A stretch of 61,850 nucleotides of DNA from CAZCVI01 sp964502145 (lineage in GTDB: Bacteria; Acidobacteriota; Aminicenantia; UBA2199). Positions within the stretch are counted from its first letter, which is position 1; each line of letters begins with the position of its first letter. A model generated the notes under the pieces. The model did no database searches, was not told the DNA's origin, and worked only from the letters and a program-made list of their open reading frames with translations. Below, piece by piece: positions 17,259-26,478 of the stretch. The position numbers were made by a program, and so were the translations under genes. The stretch is taken from assembly GCA_964502145.1 (NCBI GenBank), contig CAZCVI010000040.1, forward strand, positions 1-61,850, in the 5' to 3' direction.

Positions 17259-17332
17259 TCAATTATAATGATGAAGAAAAAAAAAAGCAACTGCTATTTT
17301 GCCCTTAACCAAAAAATATAAAAACTTTTTGT

Positions 17333-17354
17333 CCACCTTTTTATAAAAAGGTGG
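17333..17354. terminator. Perfect 22-bp palindrome, possible terminator
   Basis: CCACCTTTTT at 17333 is mirrored by AAAAAGGTGG ending at 17354 with only TA between, a perfect palindrome with an A/T-rich centre. It lies 16 bp after the stop of the BatA-type gene (minus strand) and upstream of the beta-helix gene, where it could end the DUF58-BatA operon. Confidence 0.5.
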
Positions 17355-17370
17355 CCGCCGGAGGCATAAC

Positions 17371-18375
17371 TTAAGGCAGAGTGCGCAGGATGGTTCTTTT
17401 TCCCAGTTCTGCCAGCAGCAAAAGCAAAAAAGCGGCCAATAAGAAATAAAAATACAATTCTCTGGCCGTATTATACCGTTGCGTGGAGATTTCGGTTTTT
17501 TCCCAGCGGTCGATCTCCGCGAATATTTGTTTTAATTGTTCTTGATCGGTAGCGCGGAAATAAAGACCACCGGTCCGATTGGCAATCTCTTTTAATAGTT
17601 CTTCATCAATCGTGACATCCACCATGATATATTGTTCGCGGCCAAATTCATCCGTAACTGGATAAGGCGCTTGACCGCGTGTTCCCACACCGATGGTATA
17701 TACTTTGATATTAAAGGTCTGGGCAATCTTGGCCGCATCTCTGGGGTCAATTTCACCCCGGTTATTGACCCCATCGGTTAACAGGATGATGATTTTGGTT
17801 TTGCTTTGCTTGTTCTGCCGTATTCGATTGACCGACGTAGCCAAGGCCATACCCAATGCGGTGCCATCCTCCTCGATATCCTTAAAAACAGTTCGACTCA
17901 ATGTTTCATTGAGCACTTCGTGATCAATCGTAATCGGACACTGGGTATACGACAGCCCGGCAAAGATAACCAACCCGATACGGTCATTGATGCGCTTATC
18001 TATAAACCCAGAAATCACATCTTTGGCCACTTCCAACCGGTTCTTGGGTTGAAAATCACGGGCGGCCATAGAACCGGAAACATCCAGGGTAATTAAAATA
18101 TCAATGCCTTTCTTACTCTCTTTCTCAAAATAATTCAATATCTGTGGCCGTGCTAAGGCGACAACCAGCAAACAAAAAGCAATGAGCTTGACATAAAACA
18201 GATTCTTGATGAAAAAGGTCTTGAAGGTTTTATCGGCAAAACGAGCAATGCGTTTGGAAGAATAGAAAATAAAACGCTTCCCTTTTTTATTCAAGTAAAG
18301 GTGCCACAACACCAGCAGGGGCACCAAGCCCAATAACAGGAGATAGAAACTATTGGCAAATTTAAATTCGCTCAT
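17371..18375 (-). CDS. BatA-type VWA-domain membrane protein
   Basis: A 334-residue aerotolerance-type protein. Two N-terminal membrane segments (near 10-25 and 60-75, with the family's ALARPQI) precede a von Willebrand A domain with a complete MIDAS: DVSGSMAARDF, the Thr of DGTALGMAL and the Asp of ILLTDGVNNRGEID. A last membrane helix closes the protein (FYFLLAAFLLLLLAEL). BatA/VWA proteins bind metals and partner proteins in the periplasm and are usually paired with MoxR ATPases. The gene overlaps the preceding BatD-like gene by 4 bp, so the three genes form one operon. Confidence 0.88.
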   Translation of the reverse strand: MSEFKFANSFYLLLLGLVPLLVLWHLYLNKKGKRFIFYSSKRIARFADKTFKTFFIKNLFYVKLIAFCLLVVALARPQILNYFEKESKKGIDILITLDVSGSMAARDFQPKNRLEVAKDVISGFIDKRINDRIGLVIFAGLSYTQCPITIDHEVLNETLSRTVFKDIEEDGTALGMALATSVNRIRQNKQSKTKIIILLTDGVNNRGEIDPRDAAKIAQTFNIKVYTIGVGTRGQAPYPVTDEFGREQYIMVDVTIDEELLKEIANRTGGLYFRATDQEQLKQIFAEIDRWEKTEISTQRYNTARELYFYFLLAAFLLLLLAELGKRTILRTLP

Positions 18376-19337
18376 TGGACGCCCTCCGCTTTTGCTTCTG
18401 GTTCAGGCGTCAGCAGTCGTTGTTTATAGGTGACTACCATGTCCGCAATTTTTCCATCCAACTCGGCCAACACCACGGCATCGGGAATAAACATGGCGAA
18501 CTTGACCAGATCAGCGGTATTAAACAAGAAGCGCATGTTATCCACGATAGTTGCAGCCGTTTCTTTTTGCATTAACATGAACATGGTTTCATAGGTCGTA
18601 TAATCCTCCGCATTAAAGCGATAGGTGCGCAGTAAGAAGTGTTTTAGTATCCGCGTCAATTCCAGGAAATGGTGTTTCGGTTTGCCTTTTTCCATATATC
18701 CTTTTGTTCCCAGGTCTTTGATGCGTGTTTCTAATTCTTCCAGTGGCGTGAGCAATGATTCCGTGGGCATAGGACGGGCTGCTTTGCGTTTGCGCCACCA
18801 CCAGAGAAGAATCAGGGTCAAGATGATGATGCCCAGGGCGAAAAACACGTACTTCAATATATAAAAAGGATTGCCCTTGATTTCTACCGGGCCTTTGATT
18901 GGTTTGATATCTTTATCCGCGTCAGTCAGAGTCGTTTTGATTGTCACGGGCACCGCGTTTGTGGTTTTGATTTCAAGCGGTTTCTTGGCTTTTAATAATT
19001 CAACCGTAAAAGGTCCCACATTAAAATTCCCGGTTTTGAAGAATGTCACCTGGACATCTTTTTCAAATACCGTGTAATCTTGTTGTTTGCGTTTTGTTGT
19101 TTCCCCTTGGGCCAGGATTTCGAATTCTTTGCTATCTGGCTTCACAGTGATCTGATCAATATCCTCCGTGGTTTTTACCAGAACCTTTAATTTGATCCGG
19201 TCACCAATATAGGCGAGGTTGTCCGAAACAGAAATGGAAACCTGGGTTTCAGCATGAACTACCATGGTTATAGTGCCCAGTAGGAAAAAAACAAGCAAGC
19301 AAAAATAGTTATTCGGTTTTTTTTGTGAATGGTTCAT
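18372..19337 (-). CDS. BatD/DUF4381-like membrane protein
   Basis: A 321-residue protein with a signal peptide (YFCLLVFFLLGTITMVVHA). The periplasmic part (30-155) has the beta-sandwich style of BatD, starting VSISVSDNLAYIGDRIKLKV. A single membrane helix follows (YVFFALGIIILTLILLWWW) and then a cytoplasmic helical region (PLEELETRIKDLGTKGYMEK to LELTRILKHFLLRTY), as in DUF4381 proteins. It probably links the VWA and DUF58 proteins at the membrane. It overlaps both neighbours by 4 bp. Confidence 0.7.
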   Translation of the reverse strand: MNHSQKKPNNYFCLLVFFLLGTITMVVHAETQVSISVSDNLAYIGDRIKLKVLVKTTEDIDQITVKPDSKEFEILAQGETTKRKQQDYTVFEKDVQVTFFKTGNFNVGPFTVELLKAKKPLEIKTTNAVPVTIKTTLTDADKDIKPIKGPVEIKGNPFYILKYVFFALGIIILTLILLWWWRKRKAARPMPTESLLTPLEELETRIKDLGTKGYMEKGKPKHHFLELTRILKHFLLRTYRFNAEDYTTYETMFMLMQKETAATIVDNMRFLFNTADLVKFAMFIPDAVVLAELDGKIADMVVTYKQRLLTPEPEAKAEGVQ

Positions 19338-20215
19338 CGGGTATACTTCTTTTTCCGCTGTAAGAAAAAATCAAACAGGGGTTTCTCGTATTCGGTTTCG
19401 TGTTCTATGAAGAAATAGTCAATATCGTAGCGTTTAAAGAGGTCTTCGAGGCGATTCTGGTTCTTGCGTTGATCGGCCAGGAAGTTTTCCCGGAAATGTT
19501 TGGAAGAAAAATCCACAAAAAACTCTTCATCGGTTTCCGGGTCTTTTAATATAAATGTGCCGCCGTCGGGCAGGGAATTTTCGCGGACATCGGAAATTTT
19601 AACAGCGATCAGGTCGTGTTTTAAAGCGGCAATTTTAAGGGATTGGGAAAAATCGCTGTCCAGGAAATCGGAGAGCAAGAAAAGAATGGATTTTTTCTTA
19701 ATCACTTTGCTCAGATAAACCAGGCCCGTCTCAATGGAAGTGCCCCGGCCCTTGGGTTGGAAGTTCAGGATTTCGCGGATTATCCGTAGCAGGTGGGTTT
19801 TGCCTTTTTTAGGAGGGATATATCGTTCTACTTGGTCCGTGAAGATCAGTAGTCCCACCTTGTCATTGTTCAGATTAGCCGTAAAAGCAATGATTGCCGA
19901 GATTTCAGCGGCGATTTCTTTTTTGCTTTTGCTAATGGAAAAGAAATTCAATGAGGCGGAGAGATCAATAGCCAGGATAACTGTTAATTCTCGTTCTTCA
20001 ACGAATTGTTTGACATACAGGCGACCCATGCGGGAACTGACATTCCAATCAATAAAGCGGATATCATCGCCAGCAATGTATTCGCGAACCTCGGAAAATT
20101 CCATGCCCCGGCCTTTAAAAGCGGAGTGGTATTCCCCGGCAAACAGTTCTTTAGAAGACTTCTTTGAAATGATTTCAATGCGGCGAATTTTCTTTAATAT
20201 TTCTTCTGCTATCAT
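19334..20215 (-). CDS. DUF58 protein
   Basis: A 293-residue cytoplasmic protein. The N-terminal signature GRGMEFSEVREYIAGDDIR followed by FIDWNVSSRMGRLYVKQF is characteristic of DUF58. A degenerate VWA-like domain follows with DLSASLNFF in place of the DxSxS MIDAS start and FLLSDFLDSDF as the later Asp loop. DUF58 proteins are standard partners of MoxR ATPases and BatA in complexes that mature or protect envelope proteins. It is the first of three overlapping genes. No moxR gene is seen upstream, where a small unrelated gene sits instead. Confidence 0.9.
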   Translation of the reverse strand: MIAEEILKKIRRIEIISKKSSKELFAGEYHSAFKGRGMEFSEVREYIAGDDIRFIDWNVSSRMGRLYVKQFVEERELTVILAIDLSASLNFFSISKSKKEIAAEISAIIAFTANLNNDKVGLLIFTDQVERYIPPKKGKTHLLRIIREILNFQPKGRGTSIETGLVYLSKVIKKKSILFLLSDFLDSDFSQSLKIAALKHDLIAVKISDVRENSLPDGGTFILKDPETDEEFFVDFSSKHFRENFLADQRKNQNRLEDLFKRYDIDYFFIEHETEYEKPLFDFFLQRKKKYTR

Positions 20216-20275
20216 TGCGGTCCTGTTTTTTTTATTTTCTGATCATTATCATCATAAGCATCATAAGCAATATAA

Positions 20276-20554
20276 TCAGAACGATTCCAAGACAATCTTA
20301 CCCATACTGTATTTGACTAATAGGCTAATGGGATAGGAGAAGCGCATGTTCCACATTTTCGTGTGACCTTCGCTCATTTGTACCAGGGAGTTTTTAATTT
20401 CCATCGGTTTGGGGGAATTGATTTCGATGCCTTCCACGTTGGCAAAATTCAATTTGAAATTCTTGCTACGTCGTCCCATTGTTTCCAGGGTATAGTTGTT
20501 GTCTGTTGTATTTTGGATATACACCATTTCAACTTCATAAATTTTTTCGTCCAT
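20276..20554 (-). CDS. Small conserved-looking protein of unknown function
   Basis: A 92-residue protein with a GGAG ribosome site before the ATG. It starts MDEKIYEVEMVYIQNTTDNN and contains two blocks of alternating hydrophobic residues (FKLNFANVEGIEI, MRFSYPISLLVKYSM), suggesting a small beta fold. I do not recognise the family. It lies 60 bp upstream of the DUF58 gene on the same strand, in the place normally held by moxR, and is probably the first gene of that operon. Confidence 0.6.
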   Translation of the reverse strand: MDEKIYEVEMVYIQNTTDNNYTLETMGRRSKNFKLNFANVEGIEINSPKPMEIKNSLVQMSEGHTKMWNMRFSYPISLLVKYSMGKIVLESF

Positions 20555-20741
20555 GTTGTTACTCCAACTTGTTACTTCAACTGGTTACTAAAAAAACTAT
20601 AAAAGTTAATTATAGTACGAATCGCATTAATTTTCAACAGTCATCAAAAAGCAGCAGTAAAAAAGACCACAGATTACGCAGATTAAAATGATTACCCAGA
20701 TTTGGTATATGAATCCATGGCTGTTTTCTCTATAGATTGTG

Positions 20742-20924
20742 CTGAATCCACCGCCAAGTTTTAAAAAAGAGCCACGGATAACCGTGGCAGGCTGGACTAT
20801 CTGGACGTACTGGACTTACTGGACAAGCTCGAAAAATCAAAGGTTTTGTGAGGTCCAGTAAGTCCAGAATGTCCAGATAGTCCAGATAGTCCAGTTTTTT
20901 TCTGAAACTTGGCGGTGAATTCAG
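20742..20924. repeat. MITE-like word-armed hairpin element E2
   Basis: The ends are inverted: CTGAATCCACCGCCAAGTTT on the left, AAACTTGGCGGTGAATTCAG on the right, one mismatch. Next to the left end is the hairpin CCACGGATAACCGTGG (20772-20787). The arms are arrays of the word CTGGACTTA facing its complement (TCCAGTAAGTCCAG). The 13-bp sequence AGATTGTGCTGAA occurs at both flanks (20735-20747 and 20924-20936), like a target-site duplication. Confidence 0.85.
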
Positions 20925-20939
20925 ATTGTGCTGAACGTA

Positions 20940-20968
20940 TTGACTTTAATTGATTTTTTTTCTATCAT
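20940..20968 (+). promoter_or_regulatory. Sigma70-type promoter before the CopG antitoxin
   Basis: TTGACT at 20940, a 17-bp spacer and TATCAT at 20963-20968, about 70 bp upstream of the antitoxin start codon and directly next to hairpin element E2. Confidence 0.6.
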
Positions 20969-21040
20969 AAACGTATGATTAAATGTATAGGATACCATTG
21001 ATATGAAAATCGATTTGATTATGAGCAAAAAGGAAAACCT

Positions 21041-21229
21041 ATGAAAACAAATAAAATAAGCAGCATATCACATGCGGATTCTCTTGAAAAAATGGGCGAG
21101 TTTTGGGATACCCACGACTTCACAGACTACGATGAACCAGAAGCCCCTGATATTGAATTTAACATAACAGAAGCCACTCACAATCAATCTTTTCCCCGCC
21201 ACTCCGCCGGATTGTTGCTGTCTGTATAA
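21041..21229 (+). CDS. CopG-type antitoxin, C-terminally truncated, no toxin
   Basis: A 62-residue protein with an AAGGAAAA ribosome site. It carries the signature of the CopG_antitoxin family, SLEKMGEFWDTHDFTDYDEP followed by DIEFNI. Full-length relatives of about 80-100 residues continue with a ribbon-helix-helix or helical region; here the frame runs into unrelated sequence (ATHNQSFPRHSAGLLLSV) and ends inside the 3' end of the convergent M48 gene. No toxin gene is adjacent. It is most likely a truncated orphan, although its promoter and ribosome site remain. Confidence 0.6.
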   Translation: MKTNKISSISHADSLEKMGEFWDTHDFTDYDEPEAPDIEFNITEATHNQSFPRHSAGLLLSV

Positions 21230-22095
21230 AAAGACCTGAGCATCCGCAAATTGGTCGCACCCCGATACCGACTTTCATTTGGATGATCTAACCACCATTG
21301 TTTCGCTTTCTCAGAAAAAGTCGCTGCCCGTAATCTTAACGGCGGATGAGACATGAAATAATCGCGCAGTATATTCGCTTTCTCTTTGCGATTGCTGCTT
21401 TCACCCGCATAAATCATGAACCTCTGCAACGCACTTCCCATACTGCACGGATCATAAGAGGTATTCAATAATAATTGATAGGCATACTCATCCGCTTCAT
21501 TCTCCTGCGTCTTGCTAAAGGAATGCTTCAAAAGAATACTGAGCGCCGCATCCGCAATTTCTCCCAGACTACTATCACCGGTCTTGCGCGCCAATAACTG
21601 GAAGCGTACTGCATCCAAACAGTGAGATCGTTCCACGTGTCCCATCTCATGCGCCAAAATAGATACCAATTCTCCTTCTGTTTCCAACACGTTCAACAAT
21701 GCTACAGTCACTAAAATCACCCCGCCCGGCAAGGCAAAGGCATTGGGGGAAGGTTCATTAATCATAAATATCCGGTATTTAAACGGTTTTTGCGCGAATT
21801 TGGATAAATGAAACATCAATTCCTGCACATACTCCTCTCCCCGTTGCAGCCCGCTGCCCAGATTGGGAAACCGTTGCAAAATGGTTTCGCCGTAGTCTTT
21901 CTCATCCCACGCATCAATGGGCATCATCCGCGTGAACGCCCGGTCTACTAATTTTATTGGTTTGCCCAGCAATTGGAAAGCCGGGGCTAATGAGGATTCC
22001 AAGTTTTGTCTGGTTTTATTATGCACTAACCCTACCACTAAGAAAATACCAGCCAACACGATTACTGCCAGAAAAACAAGACGCCATCTATTCAT
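21184..22095 (-). CDS. M48-family membrane-anchored metallopeptidase
   Basis: A 303-residue protein with one N-terminal membrane segment (LVFLAVIVLAGIFLVVGLV). The catalytic zinc motif HEMGH is in ELVSILAHEMGHVERSH, with the third ligand Glu in the later ENEADEYA, as in M48 (HtpX/Oma1/BepA-like) peptidases. The pre-motif NAFALPGGVILVT is the conserved substrate strand. It likely acts on envelope proteins. The start overlaps the DUF2339 stop by 8 bp, and a GGGAGG site lies within the upstream gene's end, showing translational coupling. Confidence 0.92.
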   Translation of the reverse strand: MNRWRLVFLAVIVLAGIFLVVGLVHNKTRQNLESSLAPAFQLLGKPIKLVDRAFTRMMPIDAWDEKDYGETILQRFPNLGSGLQRGEEYVQELMFHLSKFAQKPFKYRIFMINEPSPNAFALPGGVILVTVALLNVLETEGELVSILAHEMGHVERSHCLDAVRFQLLARKTGDSSLGEIADAALSILLKHSFSKTQENEADEYAYQLLLNTSYDPCSMGSALQRFMIYAGESSNRKEKANILRDYFMSHPPLRLRAATFSEKAKQWWLDHPNESRYRGATNLRMLRSFYTDSNNPAEWRGKD

Positions 22096-25036
22096 TGTGA
22101 AACCTCCCGCGATACTTCGTGTACAAGGTATTCATCAAAATCATGATCAGCCCCACTCCTAAAAACACCAATGCCCGCGTAATGGTTCCACTGCGTGCCA
22201 AATCATAAAAAACCAAACGCACCAAACACGCGGCTAAACCGATCATAGCGGCATAACGGAAATGATTCTCCCGCAACACCAAACTCAGTGTAAAAATAAC
22301 AAAGGTTTCCACGACCCACAACAATGTTAATACCGCATGATCAAACGTCCAGTATAAGAAAAACGCGGCAGCCATAAAATAAGGATAATAAATCCATACA
22401 TTCTGACGCCGATTAATGACTTGCACCCGCTCACGCAAAAAAGAGAGCGGTTCCGGGAAAACCACTGTTTCCAATTTCGCATGAGTATAAAATACGACCA
22501 GAAACACCAACTGTAACAACAAGGCAAGCAACCCACGAAACCAAGCTTGTTGCATCACCGTAATCGCGGGCATCTGATCCATGGTGGAAATAAAAGCAAT
22601 ATGAAAGGCTGCCGCCCAATACAATACCAACGCATAAAATCGGAAGCGGGATAGTTTCTCTGCAACGAACGTGCCCAGAAACAACAACAAAAACGCCCCC
22701 ACTACCCAGGCCAACGGGTACAATGTATCCGGCACTTCCAGCGCTACTGTCATAATCGCGAAAGTAATGGATAGTTCCCACATCAGCGGGTGCAAAATTG
22801 TCCAGGAACAATACTCTTTCTCAGTCGCTGGTTTTTTTGCCAGTGCCCAATAGATAAACACTGCTAAAGCCAATAACTCTTGCAACAGCCGCACATGAAC
22901 CCCACCCAGATAGTAGATACTCGAATATATATGCACTGTCCAATGGCGGAAAAGGAATAAACCCATAAATAGATACCCCCATTGCATCAGATAACGCGGT
23001 ACTTCGCCTTTTTTTTGAACTTCCGCGCCCAGTTTTCGACTGTAAAAAAGTGCCAATTCCAAATACAGCGGTGCCAAAAGCAACCAGAAGGTTCCCGGCG
23101 CCAATGGTGATAGAATATTCAAAAGAGTGAAGGAATACACTACCAGATGAATAGAGAACAGGTAAATCCACATGTGCTTCCGGTATTTTTCCTGCCATTG
23201 GCAGAACGAAGTATGGGCCCCATAAAGCGCCACCAGAAGAAAAGGCGCTCCATAAATAGCCACTTTCTCAACATCGTGGGCTAAAAACTCCCGCAAGTAA
23301 TACCAGCTTAACACGTAAGTCCCCACTACCAGCAAGTGAGTTCCTGCGCTGAAGCCTTTTAATGGATAGCGATGACGCAGTTCTAAGAAAAGCAAAAGAA
23401 CCACTGTTGCGACATAAGGGAACCATAGGAAATCAAAAACCAAGCCAAATAACATCAACCCCAGGATACCAGAAAGAAACCCGCTCAAAGAGAAATCCTG
23501 CAACACAGCGCCAAACCCATAAATTTGCAACGAATCAAACGATTCAGTTTTTTGTCCAGTCAGGTAAAAACTAAATGCCGTATATATCGCCAATGCGACA
23601 GCCAATACTAGTGTTTCAACTGGCAATTCCCCCAATACTCGTGTTTGTCCCAGTCCCCAAGCGGCCACAATGATCAAGATACCTGCCACATGGTAAAGCA
23701 CGATACCCGTCCAGCGGATAATTGTTTCTTCTTCCCGCAACATCAACCATAAGAACACAATCACTTCCAAAATCAGCACCGTAGCCATCGGTAACCAATT
23801 GAATTGCCAACGTTGTAATGTCGAAATAGCCAGCAGAGCGATTGCTTCTGCAATTAATGTATCTGTGACAAAGAGCCAGCGAATCGCCAGTTTTTTCGCT
23901 CGTCGTGCCAGGAAAAAAGCCGCCAAAGAGGCAGCCATCAACACCAACGTGTTCCATTTCGAACCTGTTGAATACAAAAGGAACCCTATACCCATAAATA
24001 TCCAGTTCAAAAGATGAACCAGGAAGGGTAACCGTTCAAATGTCTTCGCACCGTAGACTTCTCTATAATGGACACACATTGTGGTGATTCCAATTACTGC
24101 CGTGGCGATTATTCCTGTCCATCTCAGGTCTGGTGGCATAGGGGATTGGGAAAACAAATCCAAAACAAAAAACCAGTAGAGTTGATAAGCTAAAAAAGCT
24201 GTGACTGTAACCAACAGATGGTATTCCCAGCGGTCCCGATAAGTGCGCAACACTTGCAACACACAAATTCCTGCTGCAATACCCAGCGTTAATGTCGATT
24301 GTGGCGCCACAGTTAACGCGGCCAAGCTGATAATCGCGTGAAACGAAGCAAAAAACTGACTGCCACTCCATGTCCCTACTATCAGGTTTAAACCTACTCC
24401 AACCAACAACAACATTAATGCATACAATGGCGCAGTGATCCATTTTAAACCTGGAATACCCCCAGAACCCAAACAGGCGAACAGAAAAACCGCGCACCCG
24501 CTGCTTCGTAACCAAACCCCCAGCTTGAGCCATTTCGATTGCGACCGCAACACAGCATATATCGTAAATAATACTACTGAAAACCCCGTGAGCAAAAGAA
24601 ACCGGTTAAAAGGGGCCATTTTTAATGCCGCATAAATACTGATAAATGCCACCCCCATCACCATCGCTATCGAACCAATAATACCGATCCAATTATCAAT
24701 GAATTGTTTTTCCAAGCCAGTCCAATATGCCGATTGTATAGCGGGTTTGGGTCGAGCTGGGGGAATCTTCTTGACAGTCTCGACTGCCTGAACTTCCCGA
24801 ACATCGGCAATTTCTGGGATATGATAGGGGATGGATGGTGGACCGGCAGGTTCTGCGTGTTCTTGGCGAACCATTGTTGTCTCTGTTGATTGCGATTCTA
24901 ATTTTTGCAGTCGCATTTCCAGTTTACGCAGCATTTCCCGTAGTTCCGAGTTTTTATTGTTAAGCGAAATCGTTGCCAAAAAGCTGTATAAAATCATAAT
25001 CACAACAATAATAGGAATTAATATAAGCGCTTCCAT
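22088..25036 (-). CDS. DUF2339-like large polytopic membrane protein
   Basis: A 982-residue protein. An N-terminal helix and coiled coil (LREMLRKLEMRLQKLESQ) is followed by a Pro-rich linker and then by more than 20 predicted membrane helices. The start of the membrane part, KQFIDNWIGIIGSIAMVMGV, matches the conserved W-x-x-x-I-G pattern of DUF2339 proteins. The function of the family is unknown; envelope or polysaccharide roles are speculated. GAGAGGTG precedes the ATG. It is translated together with the M48 peptidase downstream, suggesting a shared envelope function. Confidence 0.75.
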   Translation of the reverse strand: MEALILIPIIVVIMILYSFLATISLNNKNSELREMLRKLEMRLQKLESQSTETTMVRQEHAEPAGPPSIPYHIPEIADVREVQAVETVKKIPPARPKPAIQSAYWTGLEKQFIDNWIGIIGSIAMVMGVAFISIYAALKMAPFNRFLLLTGFSVVLFTIYAVLRSQSKWLKLGVWLRSSGCAVFLFACLGSGGIPGLKWITAPLYALMLLLVGVGLNLIVGTWSGSQFFASFHAIISLAALTVAPQSTLTLGIAAGICVLQVLRTYRDRWEYHLLVTVTAFLAYQLYWFFVLDLFSQSPMPPDLRWTGIIATAVIGITTMCVHYREVYGAKTFERLPFLVHLLNWIFMGIGFLLYSTGSKWNTLVLMAASLAAFFLARRAKKLAIRWLFVTDTLIAEAIALLAISTLQRWQFNWLPMATVLILEVIVFLWLMLREEETIIRWTGIVLYHVAGILIIVAAWGLGQTRVLGELPVETLVLAVALAIYTAFSFYLTGQKTESFDSLQIYGFGAVLQDFSLSGFLSGILGLMLFGLVFDFLWFPYVATVVLLLFLELRHRYPLKGFSAGTHLLVVGTYVLSWYYLREFLAHDVEKVAIYGAPFLLVALYGAHTSFCQWQEKYRKHMWIYLFSIHLVVYSFTLLNILSPLAPGTFWLLLAPLYLELALFYSRKLGAEVQKKGEVPRYLMQWGYLFMGLFLFRHWTVHIYSSIYYLGGVHVRLLQELLALAVFIYWALAKKPATEKEYCSWTILHPLMWELSITFAIMTVALEVPDTLYPLAWVVGAFLLLFLGTFVAEKLSRFRFYALVLYWAAAFHIAFISTMDQMPAITVMQQAWFRGLLALLLQLVFLVVFYTHAKLETVVFPEPLSFLRERVQVINRRQNVWIYYPYFMAAAFFLYWTFDHAVLTLLWVVETFVIFTLSLVLRENHFRYAAMIGLAACLVRLVFYDLARSGTITRALVFLGVGLIMILMNTLYTKYRGRFHNE

Positions 25037-25210
25037 GCGAACACCTCTCCGTCTATAGTCTGAGCATTAATAGGAAAAATATTTCTTAGCATTATTATAT
25101 GATAAAGAACTCTCACCCCAATGTCAAGTCCTAATTCCACCGGGATTCACTCCCACATTTCAGGAAAAACTGGACCAACAGGACTGTCCAAAAACGGTGA
25201 TTTTTATCCG

Positions 25211-26350
25211 TTAGTATTTTCTGATAATAAACAAGATAAAGAACACCGCCCAGAATGTATAGAACCCATAGCGCCAGAGTCGCGGGTATTTTTTCTTTAT
25301 ATGATGATACCCCAGTGCCAGGGAGAACACTAGCAGTTCTACGATAATTAATACTGAGAGTGCTTCCATTACATTCAGCGCATTGTTAAATTTTCGATAT
25401 GGGCCATCAATGATGAGCGAATTGAAGATGATAAACAAGTGAATCACATAGATAAAAAGCGATTCATTGGCTGCTTTTTTAAAGATTTCCAGCCAGCGCC
25501 CTTTGAAATGCGACACTATCCAATAAGAAAACCACAACAACAAGAACACTCCGCCAATTTTTTGGAGATTGCCAAAAAAGGTTAATTCTGCTTTATGATA
25601 TTCCGTACCCGCGGTCCACAAGTACCAGGGGAAAAAAATAATACCCAGGATCAACAGCCATTTAAAATACATTTCTGGCCGCATCACTGAATAAACATAC
25701 GCGCAAATAACCCCTAAAAACACATACCCCGCCCACGGGAACAACGCGAAAAAAGAGAGATTATGATCAAAGTAAGGGTCAATCACAAACCAAATCCGCA
25801 CTTCATGCACCAACGGCGGCAACAGGAAAAACAACAGCCCCACTAGCCCACTCACCCCGACAATCACCTTTTCATACCGAAAGACCACCGCGATAAAAAG
25901 AAACAATAACAATCCCACCCCAATACACTGCAAAATATTGGCCTGCAAAAAATGGGTGGCTTCACCCTTGGCAATCAGGTTATAGGTTTTTCGCAGTGAA
26001 AAAAAAGGCAGGTGAACCCAATACCCTGCCCAGACCACAAAAAGAATACGTTTGATGCGGTCTATCACCCCCACGCCCAGTGTCACGTATTGCTCTTTCT
26101 TGTTGTTATAGGACAAAAAAGCGGCAAACCCCGCACTGAACAAAAAACCCGGTGCCACAAGACCATGCAACAGCTCATGAAAGGCAAACCAATCCGTCAG
26201 GCGCAACGGTTCAGTTAAATAAGCACGGAACAGATGACCCTGAACCATAAAAAACAAGATAAAAAATTTGAATAAATCAACCGCTTCCACTCTGCGGATG
26301 ACTTTGGCTTGACTTGACTTGTTTGTAGATTCTATTGGTTGTTCCGGCAT
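25211..26350 (-). CDS. DUF1624/YeiB-like acyltransferase membrane protein
   Basis: A 379-residue protein with about ten membrane helices. The first helix starts VEAVDLFKFFILFFMVQGH and places a His at its end. The protein shows the family's PGFLFSAGFAAFLSY, RIKRILFVVWAGYW and FLQANILQCIGVGLLLFLF steps, as in heparan-alpha-glucosaminide N-acetyltransferase-like (DUF1624) and acyltransferase-3-like proteins that transfer acyl groups to sugars across the membrane. The acceptor is unknown. No strong ribosome site is seen. The gene stands alone, with repeat element E3 upstream. Confidence 0.7.
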   Translation of the reverse strand: MPEQPIESTNKSSQAKVIRRVEAVDLFKFFILFFMVQGHLFRAYLTEPLRLTDWFAFHELLHGLVAPGFLFSAGFAAFLSYNNKKEQYVTLGVGVIDRIKRILFVVWAGYWVHLPFFSLRKTYNLIAKGEATHFLQANILQCIGVGLLLFLFIAVVFRYEKVIVGVSGLVGLLFFLLPPLVHEVRIWFVIDPYFDHNLSFFALFPWAGYVFLGVICAYVYSVMRPEMYFKWLLILGIIFFPWYLWTAGTEYHKAELTFFGNLQKIGGVFLLLWFSYWIVSHFKGRWLEIFKKAANESLFIYVIHLFIIFNSLIIDGPYRKFNNALNVMEALSVLIIVELLVFSLALGYHHIKKKYPRLWRYGFYTFWAVFFILFIIRKY

Positions 26351-26478
26351 AGCTTCACTTTTATGTTTGTTTTCGTTTTTAGTTGATATCTGTAATAGTT
26401 TAAAGGTTCATTTTATCATTTTTTTTACATTAAGCAAGTGGAAAAAAGGGAAAAAAAATATTCGTGAATTCAAGAGGA

